From: Cyanophora paradoxa
Lineage: Eukaryota > Glaucocystophyceae > Cyanophorales > Cyanophoraceae
NCBI GenBank assembly: GCA_004431415.1
Contig: QPMI01000010.1
Location: 186,001-250,000 of the forward strand
DNA length: 64,000 nucleotides
Direction: 5' to 3'
Below, one piece after another: positions 26,301-36,300 of the stretch (its first letter is position 1; every line of letters begins with the position of its first letter). The translations under genes and the position numbers were made by a program. The notes beneath the pieces were generated by a model, which saw nothing but the letters and a program-made list of their open reading frames with translations, was not told the DNA's origin and did not search any database.

Positions 26301-26427
26301 TAGTAATTTACTACTGTAGTTAGCTCTGCCTCTTCCTCCTCCATCTCTCACTGTTAGCCCTCAGGCAGTTCCGCCTCTTTATCTTCAGCGACCGTCAGAC
26401 CGTATAGTTTTTGGCAGCGAGTATTTT

Positions 26428-27000
26428 GTGTATGGTGACGTTCCTCGTGTGTACCCTTCTCTCTCTTCTACTTCGCTATATTTGCCTCTCCCGCCTGGTT
26501 CAGCCCCATCGTCTGCCTTCCCTGTCACTACTGGCTTGCGTTTCGCCCCTCCTCTTATACTGCCGATTCCGAGTCTGCACCCGAGCTCTGCCCCTTTCCT
26601 CGTGTCGTCCCCAGTTCCTCAGATTAGTCTTCAGCCGTCCATTGTTTTACCAACTCTACAATCTCGATTCCGTTTAGACACTCCGCCAGCTTCGACTTTC
26701 CCCTCTAGTGGTGTCCTACGTTTCGCCTCTCCTACTGTTCTACCGCCTTTGCCTCCTGCGACTACGTCTTCTAGTTCTGCTGTTAGCTCTGTCTTGTCGT
26801 CTTCGTCTAGATCTTCGTCTTCGACTGTAGTTCCTCGTGCTCGTTCTCCTTATTTGCTGCGTCCCCGTGCTCCTCGTCGTTCTAGTGTGACTAGTACTTC
26901 TGCATCGACGCCCTTGAGCTCTTCTACTCCTTCTCTTCGTGCTCGTTCTCCTTATCTTTTGCGTTCTTCTGATCGTGTCCCTTCTCGTGATCCCTCTTGA
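26428..27000 (+). CDS. Ser/Pro-rich frame within a retroposon-like element (hypothetical)
   Basis: 190-codon frame (MYGDVPRVYPSLSSTSL...) in pyrimidine-rich DNA, composed almost entirely of Ser, Pro, Leu, Thr and Arg, with RARSPYLLR repeated twice near the end. No domain is recognised. It lies just upstream of the hairpin and A-run end of the element finishing at 27112, and its 3' part is present in inverted copy at 19965-21105. It may be a structural, gag-like protein of the element or a by-product of composition; there is no evidence of expression. Confidence 0.35.
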   Translation: MYGDVPRVYPSLSSTSLYLPLPPGSAPSSAFPVTTGLRFAPPLILPIPSLHPSSAPFLVSSPVPQISLQPSIVLPTLQSRFRLDTPPASTFPSSGVLRFASPTVLPPLPPATTSSSSAVSSVLSSSSRSSSSTVVPRARSPYLLRPRAPRRSSVTSTSASTPLSSSTPSLRARSPYLLRSSDRVPSRDPS

Positions 27001-27112
27001 TTCTGTATATATTTTGTGCTAGTTTACTGTATCTTTGATTTGTGATTGCTTTGTTGTCTTTAATATCACTACCTACGGGGGGTTCGCCCCACCGTAGTCT
27101 CTCAAAAAAAAA
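26805..27112 (+). mobile_element. Retroposon-like element, intact 3' end with hairpin and A tail
   Basis: Intact sibling of the inverted, interrupted copy at 19965-21105. It ends with TAATATCACTAC, a hairpin with six-base stem CTACGG/CCGTAG extended by G/C pairs around TTCG, TCTCTC and nine A (27104-27112). The left boundary of the whole element is not defined; it may extend to about 26300. Confidence 0.65.
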
Positions 27113-27359
27113 TACTGTAGTAAGCCGCCGATTGCCAATGCCTACGACTTTTTTTTCAAAAAGCCCACCCGGGCAATATTCGTATTAAAAGGACAACAAT
27201 TACCGCCCCGTCGACGTCATGGAAGTTTGACTGGGGGGGCACCGTCCGACTGCTATCTGCTCTGCGGCATAGAGGGAAGACGTCGTGCTACCCTGCCCTA
27301 GCTAGCTGCGAGCTATGATGAAGGAGCGGTGTGGCCATGGAGTCGAGTCGGTCCTTGCA

Positions 27360-27860
27360 ATTGGCCCTGCAAGAGGGGGGGGGAGGGGGGGGGGGAAGGC
27401 TCTGTCTGCCCTAGCTATAGCTAGGAGCTATCTGTCGGAGTCTAGATCTCGGCCCTGGGGAGGGGGGCGGAGCTCGAGGGAATTCGAAGACGGGGCACAC
27501 GGGGCGTGGGGGGGTGGCGGGGGCGGGGCGGAGGGAGGGGAATTCGCAACGGGGCGGGGGCGGGGTGCACAGCGGGGTGCACGTGGGGGGCGGCGGGGCG
27601 GGGCGCTGAAGGGCGGCCAGGGCGGGGCGCCGGAGCCAAAGGCGCGGGCGCGGAGCCGAGGCGGGGGCGGGGCGCTGGAGCCGGAGGGCGGGGCGGGGCG
27701 CTGGAGCCGGAGGGCGGGGGCGGGCGCTGGAGCCGGAGGGCGGGGGCGGGCGCTGGAGCCGGAGGGCGGGGCGGGGCGCTGGAGCCGGAGGGCGGGGGCG
27801 GGGCGCTGGCGCCGCGGCCGGCGGCAGGGGCCGGCTTGGAAGCCGGGTCCGGGCCGAGCT
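27360..27860 (+). repeat. G-rich minisatellite (GGGCGGGGCGCTGGAGCCGGA units)
   Basis: From about 27660 to 27810, five to six imperfect units of roughly 25 bp built on GGCGCTGGAGCCGGAGG with GGGCGGGG spacers. The flanks are also G-run-rich on the + strand. Dense runs of three or more G make quadruplex formation plausible. Open frames here are compositional. Confidence 0.8.
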
Positions 27861-29547
27861 TATTCGGGGGGCACATTCCGCAGTTTTCTTAGCGTTGCGA
27901 TATTAATGCGCCCCCGAATTAATGCGTTTTGCCATGGCCAGCGGAAAACGCATTAATTGCAAGGGGGGGTACCCCCTCCCTTGCGCATGCTCCCCTGGTG
28001 AGTTGGTGCGGCGTACTTTCTGTGTCAGCAATTTTTGTAAGATGCGATTCTTTGCATGCGCTCTCGTATAGGTGTGATCGCATCATAGCCGCTGGAAGCG
28101 GCCGAAAAAAATGCAGGGGCGGGGCTGCGCATGCGCAAACATGTCGACGTCGAGGTCGCGCCTCACCTGCTATTGCTATACGCGCCGGACCACGTGCTCC
28201 TGATTGCTCTCAATGAGCTCTACAAACTTTGTCATACATGCCCGGGCTCGAGATCTAGAAGCGGCGCGTTGCGCGCTAGGCCGCCTCAAGTACCTTTTGT
28301 ACCGGGCGCCGTAAAAAAGCGCTCCGGATCCTGCGAGTTGGATTTTTTCGAGACTCGAGCAGGGGGGGAATGGATGCCGATATCGTGTTGCATGCGCGCG
28401 CAGTACCCGGAGTGGTCGTACTGCTGCAGCACTGGTGCTGGTCGTACCACTTGGCCGCGCCGTCACGGCGTGAGAGAGTGCAGAAAGAAGCGGGCGCCTT
28501 CTTCACTTCTTTCTCCGGTGCGCACCCGGGCCGCGGCGTTTCGCCCACCCTCCAGGCGGACTCCGATGTCAAGCCCTTCAAGCGCAAGTACGGGGCGGAT
28601 CACCACTCGCACGCCTCGGCCCGCGGCCGGACCGGATGCGTGGCTTGACCCGCGGCCGCGGCCGGCGCTCCGTACTAGCTGTACTACGGTAGCGGAGGGT
28701 GGCGGCGTCGCAGTATTCGCAGCTGCTCCTAGTTCGCCGCGCCGGGCTGCTTCCCTGCCCGCTGCTCCCAGCTGCTCCGCGCGCCCGCTGCTTCAGCAGC
28801 TGCTCCCTGCCCGTCGCCCCGCCCGCTGCTTCAGCTTCGTCGACTCCAGGTTCGCCCCGCCGGCGCCGCTGCTGCCGCGCGCGTCACCCGGCCGCCCCCG
28901 CTGGGCCCCGCCCCCGCACGGCCGCTGTCCGGGGCGAGCTGACGCCTCGGTTCTGCGCATGTGCAGGCTACGCGAAGGGCCCGGTGCCACCTGTCTCTCC
29001 TCCGGATCCCGCTTTCCCGCCCGCCGCCGCCGCCGCCAGCGTCGCCACCCCACCTACCCGCCTCGCCACCCCGCCCGCCTCGCCCGGCCGCCCGCCTTGC
29101 CTTTCTAGCTGCCCCCTCCGCCCCCCTCCCCTGCGCCCCCCGCCTCCCCCCCAAGTACCCTGCAATGTGTACCAGAACCCCCCATTGCACCTCCGCGCGC
29201 GGCCCGCACTTGCCGCACTTGCACAGGGCAGGGCGCGGTCTGCTAGTTAGGGGGCGCATTATTAGCCATACGAGGGGTTCGGGTCCAAAAACGCATTAAT
29301 ATCGGGCGTATTAATTAAGTGTTTTACGAGTAACTCGTAGCGCACAGCCTCCGACTAGTCCTCGAGGCTCCGAGGCTCAGGGGATTCAGCCGCTGAGCCT
29401 CATTCAGGGCCTGCCGGCGGGCTGCCCGCCGGGCCGGCCGCCGGCCGCGGCGAGTCTGTGAGTCGAGACTGTGACTCCTGCCGCGATCGCGAGGCAGTGC
29501 GAGCACGAGCAGCACATGGCGCGCGTAGATAACCAGCGAAAGGCCTC
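27861..29547. other. GC-rich region without assignable gene, with word-repeat fragments
   Basis: 27890-27960 and 29265-29330 carry AACGCATTAAT words; the second includes GGGTCCAAAA. Between them, 28131-29108 (+) is open but changes from a plausible start (HVDVEVAPHLLLLYAPDH) to low-complexity Pro/Arg-rich sequence. I cannot identify a product, and frames on the other strand are equally open. Confidence 0.35.
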
Positions 29548-29735
29548 TACCGTGTGGCACTAAATTACCGCGGCATAAATTACCGCGTTAGAAACTCCGG
29601 CCCGAGGGTGGCCAAAATACCGCGGTACCAAATTACCGCGTTTTAACAAATTCTCGACGCGGTAATTTGGTACCGCGGTATACGTAATTAAGTGAGCGCG
29701 GTATTATAGTGCCCGGCCAGTGCGGCCACACGGTA
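29548..29735. mobile_element. TACCGTG-family MITE, word TTACCGCG
   Basis: 188 bp with terminal inverted repeats TACCGTGTGGC. The inside is filled with AAATTACCGCG words on the left and the inverse CGCGGTAATTT on the right, plus a GGCCCGAGGG landmark. TA at both ends fits TA target duplication. Confidence 0.8.
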
Positions 29736-30303
29736 GTACTACCGACTTTATCTGTAACCAATTGCAAGATGTTTATGTTTCGGATTAATGACAACTCAAC
29801 ATGACGTCGACTGAATGTGATAGTATACGATGTTATGTGCTTAGTACGCAACGTGGGGACGCCAGGGAACGCGAGCTAGCTCGACTCGAGTCGAGAACTG
29901 TGAGAAAACGCGATTCTGACCGCGGGAAGACATCATGATTGATCATGATCGATCATTAATATTATTTCATTATCACACCATCATGAATCATGATGCGTCG
30001 ACGTCGACGCCGCTACTCGACGGCCGTGAGACTCCTGTCACGTGCACAGTGTGTATACATCATAGTATTCTCGATAACAACATCGATACTGGTGCACGCT
30101 ATGAAGCTATTCGATACAGCATAGACGATAGATCAATAAGCGTTAAGCTTGCCGCGCCGGAACTTGCGCCGCAAGTTGCGCGCCATGACAAATACTCCAC
30201 AGTTTTGCGATAGTATATATATAACGGACAACCGATCGCGAGCTCACGCCGGCCGCCGCTTCATTCATGGAAGCCTCTCCCTTGAAAGGCTTCGAATTCG
30301 CCC
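29736..30303. other. Spacer downstream of ABC transporter
   Basis: Palindrome-rich AT/GC-mixed DNA (TGATCATGATCGATCA near 29940, GTCGACGTCGACG near 29998). No gene seen; it probably includes the ABC gene 3' UTR next to 30303. Confidence 0.4.
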
Positions 30304-33300
30304 CTATTTCTTCGCGTATCGGATCTTGGTCGCCGCCGCCATCGCCAGCGCCTGCCGTGGTCGGCCGCCCGCGGGGCGCGCGGCGGCGATAAGCGGGGTG
30401 CGAATGCTTTAAATAGATGGGCCCCGGGGGTACGGGCGCCGGCTCGCCTTGAACGCGACGAAGAAGAGCATCATGATCCCGACGTCGCGCCAGCGCAGGT
30501 CGAAGTCGAAGCCGTACCCGTTCCCCACCTGCGGGGGGGGGGGGGGGAAGGAGCGGGGTCGGTCGAAAGAGGGAGGGTGGTCGGACTTCGTATCAGCGGT
30601 TCATATAATAGCGGGCTCTTCTCATCGATTCGGAACAGATCAGATACATAGAGTCCTTTCGTTGAAATCTCAAGCTTAAGGACGGGCGTCGTTTAAATGT
30701 GGGGGGATGTAATAATATAATGGGATGGTAGGCACCTGCTACGGCCGCCCTCTATATATATAATTCCGGTGGCCGCCCTCTTCTAAATTCTAGATCTAAA
30801 CAGCCTAAAGGGTGGATATATTAGGCACCTGCTCGCCGCGGACGACGACAGAGCCGTACTGCTGCACGCACGCCGCCGCCTCGCTGCGGGGCCGGGGCTC
30901 AGCTCAGTTCGGCTCAGCTGAGCCCACGAGACTTAGAGCCGCCGCCCGCGCTCTTAGAGCGAGACTTAGGTAGTCTTAGGGAGCTCAGCATCCTTAGCTA
31001 CGCATCCTTAGCAACTTGAATTGATGAAAGCAAAGCTCAGCCGAAGCTAAGCTCATTAAGCTAATTATAGAGGCCTCGAGCCTCGAGCCCCGCGCAGCGC
31101 ACTTGGGGGCGCATGCGAGGGAGAGGCCCTGGAGCTCGTTGATGGAGAGGGACTGCAGCGGGTACTTCAGGAACGACGCGTAGTGCTGCGGGGTGCGCGG
31201 CCCGTGGATCAGGGCGGGAGGTGGGAGGGGGGGGGGGGGGGGGGGGGGGGGTGCGCGGCGGCGGGGCTTTAGCTGTGAGATTGAGGTTCGATCGCGAGGG
31301 ACTAGTGCTCGCAAGGTGTGGCCGAAGGGGCGGGCGAGCCGGCGCCGGGTTCCGGTGGGCCCGGGGCGGGGGCGGGGGCGGGGGCGGGGGCGGGGCACCA
31401 TCCAGATCCAGTAGTTGGGTATGCTGGGCCCCGAGATGATGAACCCCGCGAAGACCGACCTGCGCGCGCGCGCGCGAGCGGGACGGGGGCCCAGAGATCA
31501 AACCGAGAGACAGTTGCAAGGGCGAGATGGCGAAGGGAGGAAGGCACCAGCCGTGCGCGGGAGGGAGATAGGAGGGGGGAAATATAGGGGTTTATTATTA
31601 CTATTTGGGATCATAACAATGGGCTCAGGGCGGGGCGGGGGCGGGGCGGGGCGGGGCGGGGGGCGGACATGGGCATGATGACGGCGACGAAGGCCTGGCT
31701 CGCCACCTCCTGGCTCGGCAGCACCTGCCCGCCCCGCCCCGCCCACGTCAGCGCCGGCGTCAGACTCTGCGACGTGCGAGCGCTCTACCCTCTCTGCCCC
31801 TCTATCCTTCTATAATTCGAGTTACTAGTGCCCGGCGCTCTGCAGGCGCTGGGCGGGGCGGGGGGCGGGACGGGGCGGGGCGGACGAGGGCAAAGAGCTC
31901 CGCGAAGGAGTACATGACCTGGCAGAAGACCCACGTCGCCACCGCGAAGTACAGCACCCGCGCCCCTGCCGATGCCGGGAAGCGCGGCGGTATCAGCAAG
32001 AGCGGCCCGGAGCTCACGTGCTAGCTGGATCAAATGCGGGGCGGGCGCGGAGGGCGGGAGGGGCGGACCGGAGTCGGCGGTGGTGAGGCCGGAGAAGGAG
32101 TAGTAGACCACGTCGAAGAGGGCGACCTCGGCCGTCTGGCGGGGGGCGAGAGTCAGTTGGACGTTGGTTATTCAGAAGGATCTAGATGGCCATTCTGTCT
32201 GTAAGTTAATATGAGAGAGGGAGGCGCTCGGGCGCGCCTGGAGGACGAATTCGACGAGGGTCCACGCGATCGACGCCGCCAGCGGGTGGTACGCCCCTGC
32301 GCGAGACACGACACGACACGCGCGTTAGGCTCGTCTTCGCGTCTTGCATGTTGTCTGGCCTCGCGATTCGACATCGATTCGATTCGACTGGACGCTCTCC
32401 TTGTACATCTAGTCTAGATCCCATTTTGAATCCATTTTAGGTCTTTTAAAGTTTTGGTCTAGTTCTGGACTAGACCTAAATCCCTAGAACGCACCCTGGA
32501 CGCTCTCCTTGTACATGATGGCGCGCTCGAAGACCTTCGTCGGGATCGCCGAGAGGCACCCGATCGCTGCGTGGCGGGCGCGTCAGCTCCAGAGAGGGGC
32601 AGAGGCTAGCTATAGGGGCGAAGCCGCGTCCCAAGGCGACGCTGCGACGCTGCCAGCGACCAAGGCCTCACCGAAGGCGATGACGGCGTAAAAAGCCCCC
32701 GAGATGCGCATCCGCCCCGCCGCTGCGGGCGCCGCGGCGCGCGTCAGACGCGCTCGAAGGACCCGCCCGCGTCGGTCGTTCCTCCGGCGCCAGCCCGCCG
32801 TTCCCCCGCACCGAGGTCGTCGGCGCATATTCGCTGATTACAATTATATTATGCAACTTATTAGCTTATAATGTACAGCTCGGCAGCTTCCTCGCGCACC
32901 GAGGTTCTTAGCTTATCAGCTCATAAGCTTATTAGCTCATTAGCTTAGCTTAGCTTAGCTTAGCTTAGCTTAGCTTAGCTTAGCTTAGCTTAGCTTAGCT
33001 TAGCTTAGCTTAGCTTAGCTTAGCCTCCTCGCGCAAAAGAGGCTCTTAGCTTATCAGCCTATGAGCTTATGAGCTTTTTGGTTTATAATCAGCTTCCCCG
33101 CGCACCGAGGTTGTTGGCGCGGTTGTGGTAGAACATGGAGCCCCCCACGAAAGACAGGAAGAGCGCCCTGCAGCAGGAATAATGTGAGCCTTATTGGAAA
33201 CGAGGCCGGGGCTCAAGAAGACGAGGCCTTGAGAGCGCTATCAACATTCCGATACTGTAATCAGTTGTGGATTATGTGGATTACGTTACGTTAACTTCGA

Positions 33301-36300
33301 TACTATTCACATTTACGTTAGTTGTGGATTATGTAATTAGAGGGCCCGCACCGTACGAGGAGGGCCTTGAGGACCTCGGGCCTGCGGAGGACGGCGCGCG
33401 CGTACCGCCGCGTGCACGCCGCCGCCTGCGCCCCGAACGACGCCGCGAAGCGCGCCGAGAAGGGGCGCTCGAGCCCGCCCGCCGCGTTCTTCTGGGACTG
33501 CGGCAAGTGTTTCAATCTTGGCTTACGTAGTTTTAGTTTTAGATTGGTTTACTTTAGTGCTTTAGCGCTTTGGTTTTAGAGAGGACGCGGAGCGGGGCGG
33601 AGCGGAGCGGGGCGGAGCTGGCGGACCAGCTCCTGTTCGAGGGCGGACTGCGCCGCCTCGGCCCCCGCGCGGCGCGGGCAGGCGCGCCAGCGCTCGGCGA
33701 CATCGGCGGCGGGGCCCGCGCCGGGGCCCGCGCCGAGCCGGGCGCCCTCGCGCTTGCCCCCGCACACCTCCAGCACCTGACAGCCCCGAGAATCAAAGAA
33801 GGGAGGGGGGGGGGGATTAGGGGGGTAGGACGCACGAAGTCGGCGGGGTTGTGGCCCTTCGGGCACTCGTACCCCAGCGACGCGAAGTGGGCCAGCACCT
33901 GCCGCCCCGTGCACGCGACCGCCGGGTCAGGAGGCTCGGCGGCTACGATTTGAGCGCCGCGGGGTTCCTAAGGTGTTCTAAGATGGATCCAATCTTCTCC
34001 TTGGTCCAATATTAATGTTCTTCTTCTGAGGATCCAAGTGCACTAACAAGAGCCTATAGCTAGTGCAACCGAAACCCAGGGGCCAGCGCAGCAATCAACC
34101 CAACCCAATCCGCCCCATCTTTTAACGTCGGGCACGCGGGAACGCCCGCCGCACCTCGAAGGAGGGGGGGCCGAGGGCCCCGAAGTAGGCCGCCTCGAAT
34201 TCTAAATTATACTCTAGATCCTAACTCTTAGTTGCCCAGGAACCTAAGGTGGATCTAATCTAAGGTGGATCTAATCTAAGGTGGATCTAATCTAAAGAGA
34301 TCCACTCTCACTATAGATCCGCGCACCTCGGAGGAGGCGGGGCCGAGGGGCCCGAAGTAGGCGGCCTCGCCGCCGGCGCGGAGGAGGAGCATCCAGTCGA
34401 AGAGCTCGAAGAGCTTCGCCGACGGCTGGTGCACCGTGCTGCGGGGGGCCGGGCGGGGCGAGAAGGTCAGGCAAGGCGGAGGGGGCTCGGGGTTCGTGAC
34501 GCATTGGGGCTCGGTGCCGATGGGCCACGGCCGCACTAGTACCTCTAGCTCGCTCCTCTAACTCTGCCCCCGTTGCTCCTGGCGTCGTTAACGTTCGCGC
34601 ACCAGACGACGGCCTGGCCGGCGCGGGCGAGGGCCTTCACGGCGCGGAGGACGTGGAGCGCCGCCACCGCGTCCAGCCCCGACGTCGGCTCGTCTGCCGC
34701 CGGCCGGCGGGTCAGACCAGTCGGAATCAGAAGTACCGGGAAGTTAGGGAGGAGGGGCGCCGGTGCTCTAGCATAATGCTCTAGCATAAGGCAGGTCAGA
34801 AGTTGCGGTTGCGGAGTTGCGTAGAGGCGGCGTGAACGTTAGCGGGTGGGAGGTTAGGACAGGTCAGCAAGCTACGGTTGCAGGCGTTGGATTGGGATTA
34901 GAAGCGTGTGCAGGAGGCGGCGGCGGGCGGGTCACATTGGCGGGGGCGGAGGCCCAGATCTAAAGTACAAGGCTTCAGCCTCGAAGCTTACGGTGGCGCA
35001 GTGAATTGCGATTAGCGTAAAAGAGATAGGTCTCTTATTAGGCTTAAGCATTTTGAGTTACTTAGGAGGTTTCTGATAGACCGCACCGAGGAAGAGGATG
35101 GCGGGGCGGGCGACGAGCTCGACGGCGATGGAGACGCGCTTCCGCAGCTCCGGCGAGTGCGCCGCCCTGCCGAAATAGAAATGAGAGACCCTCGGAAATC
35201 TATAAGAGACCTCTAGCTATATAGAAATCTATATTGGCTCTCGCGGCCGGGGCGCCGCTCAGGCTCAGGCGAGTCGACCGCGGTCCGGTGGAGCGGGGGC
35301 GCGGGCCGCGAAGCATCCGAGGAGGAGGTCGGCTAGATATAGCTAGATATAATGGCCCCTAGAAAACCTTCTTCTTCTTCTTAAGAGACCCGATTGCAAG
35401 ATTCCATTCCAGACCCGACGCACCCGAGGAGGAGGTCGGCGTGGGGGCGCAGCGCGAGCTCCTCCATCGTCTCCTCCGCCTGGCCCCGCGCCGGGCCCGT
35501 CAGAAGGCGCGGGGACCAGGCCGAGGCCGGGGCCGGGGACAACAGAGATTCGAGGGTACTACTCTAAGTTTAGTTTCTCCTTGAGGAAAAGGAGGGGCGG
35601 GGCCGAGGAGAGCGACTGGCGGGGGCGGGGCTACTTTTCGAGAGTACTACTTTTAATTTAGTTTCAACTTGAGTAAAATGAGGGGCGGGGGTGGGGCGCA
35701 CGGCCTGGAGCTTGGCGGCGCGGGAGAGGGAGCCCGGGAGCCGCAGCAGCGCCGAGAAGACCACCGCCTCCCGCACCGTCTGAGGCAAACGAGTTGGAGG
35801 GCGGGGTGGATGGGAGACGGCATAGACGGCTTGGACTCGAACGGCGTACGGCGGCCGGCCGGCGGAAGGGGTACACAAGGCGGCCGGCCGGTTTAGATCT
35901 AGTGCGATGGGAGCGGGGACCTGCTCGGGGATGAGGAGGTCGAACTGCTCGACGTAGCCGGCGAGGCGGTGGAAGAACCGGTCCCGCGGCCGCCCGTTGA
36001 TCCGGATCTCCCCTGCACGTAAACAGGTCAGAGGCAGGACACGCAGGAGAGGCTGAAGCAGAACGCGGGCGCGCCCGTGACCTTGCCCTGCTCCTTGCGG
36101 CCGGCCAGAACGTCCAGGAGCTGCGCGCGCGCGCGCGGGGCGGCGTGAGCGGCCGGGGCGCGAAGCAAAGCACCGCGCGCCGCCCCCAAGCACCGTCGTC
36201 TTTCCCTGCGGGCCGGGCGCGCGCGCCCCGTCAGCGGCGCCGGAGAGCGGGCGAGGAAGCTAAAGGGCGGCGCACGGCGCCGGAGGGGCCCATGAGGGCC

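Noticed and set aside
27061-27112. GGGTTCGCCCC hairpin considered as part of a tRNA gene
   Set aside because: No acceptor, D or anticodon arms can be built around it. It fits a retroposon tail better.
27315-27956. 213-codon Gly/Arg-rich frame on the plus strand
   Set aside because: Entirely within the G-rich minisatellite; the complementary Pro-rich frame is equally open.
28131-29108. 325-codon + frame in GC-rich DNA
   Set aside because: Only the first about 40 codons look protein-like; the rest is low complexity and open on both strands. Recorded as unassigned rather than as a gene.
30994-31401. Frames with Pro-rich ends in the ABC TMD2 region as separate genes
   Set aside because: They are the ABC exon ([20 protein letters not shown]) read through a C-rich intron.
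32936-33025. AGCTT tandem array considered as a regulatory or centromere-like repeat
   Set aside because: A short pure microsatellite inside an intron; nothing suggests more than slippage.
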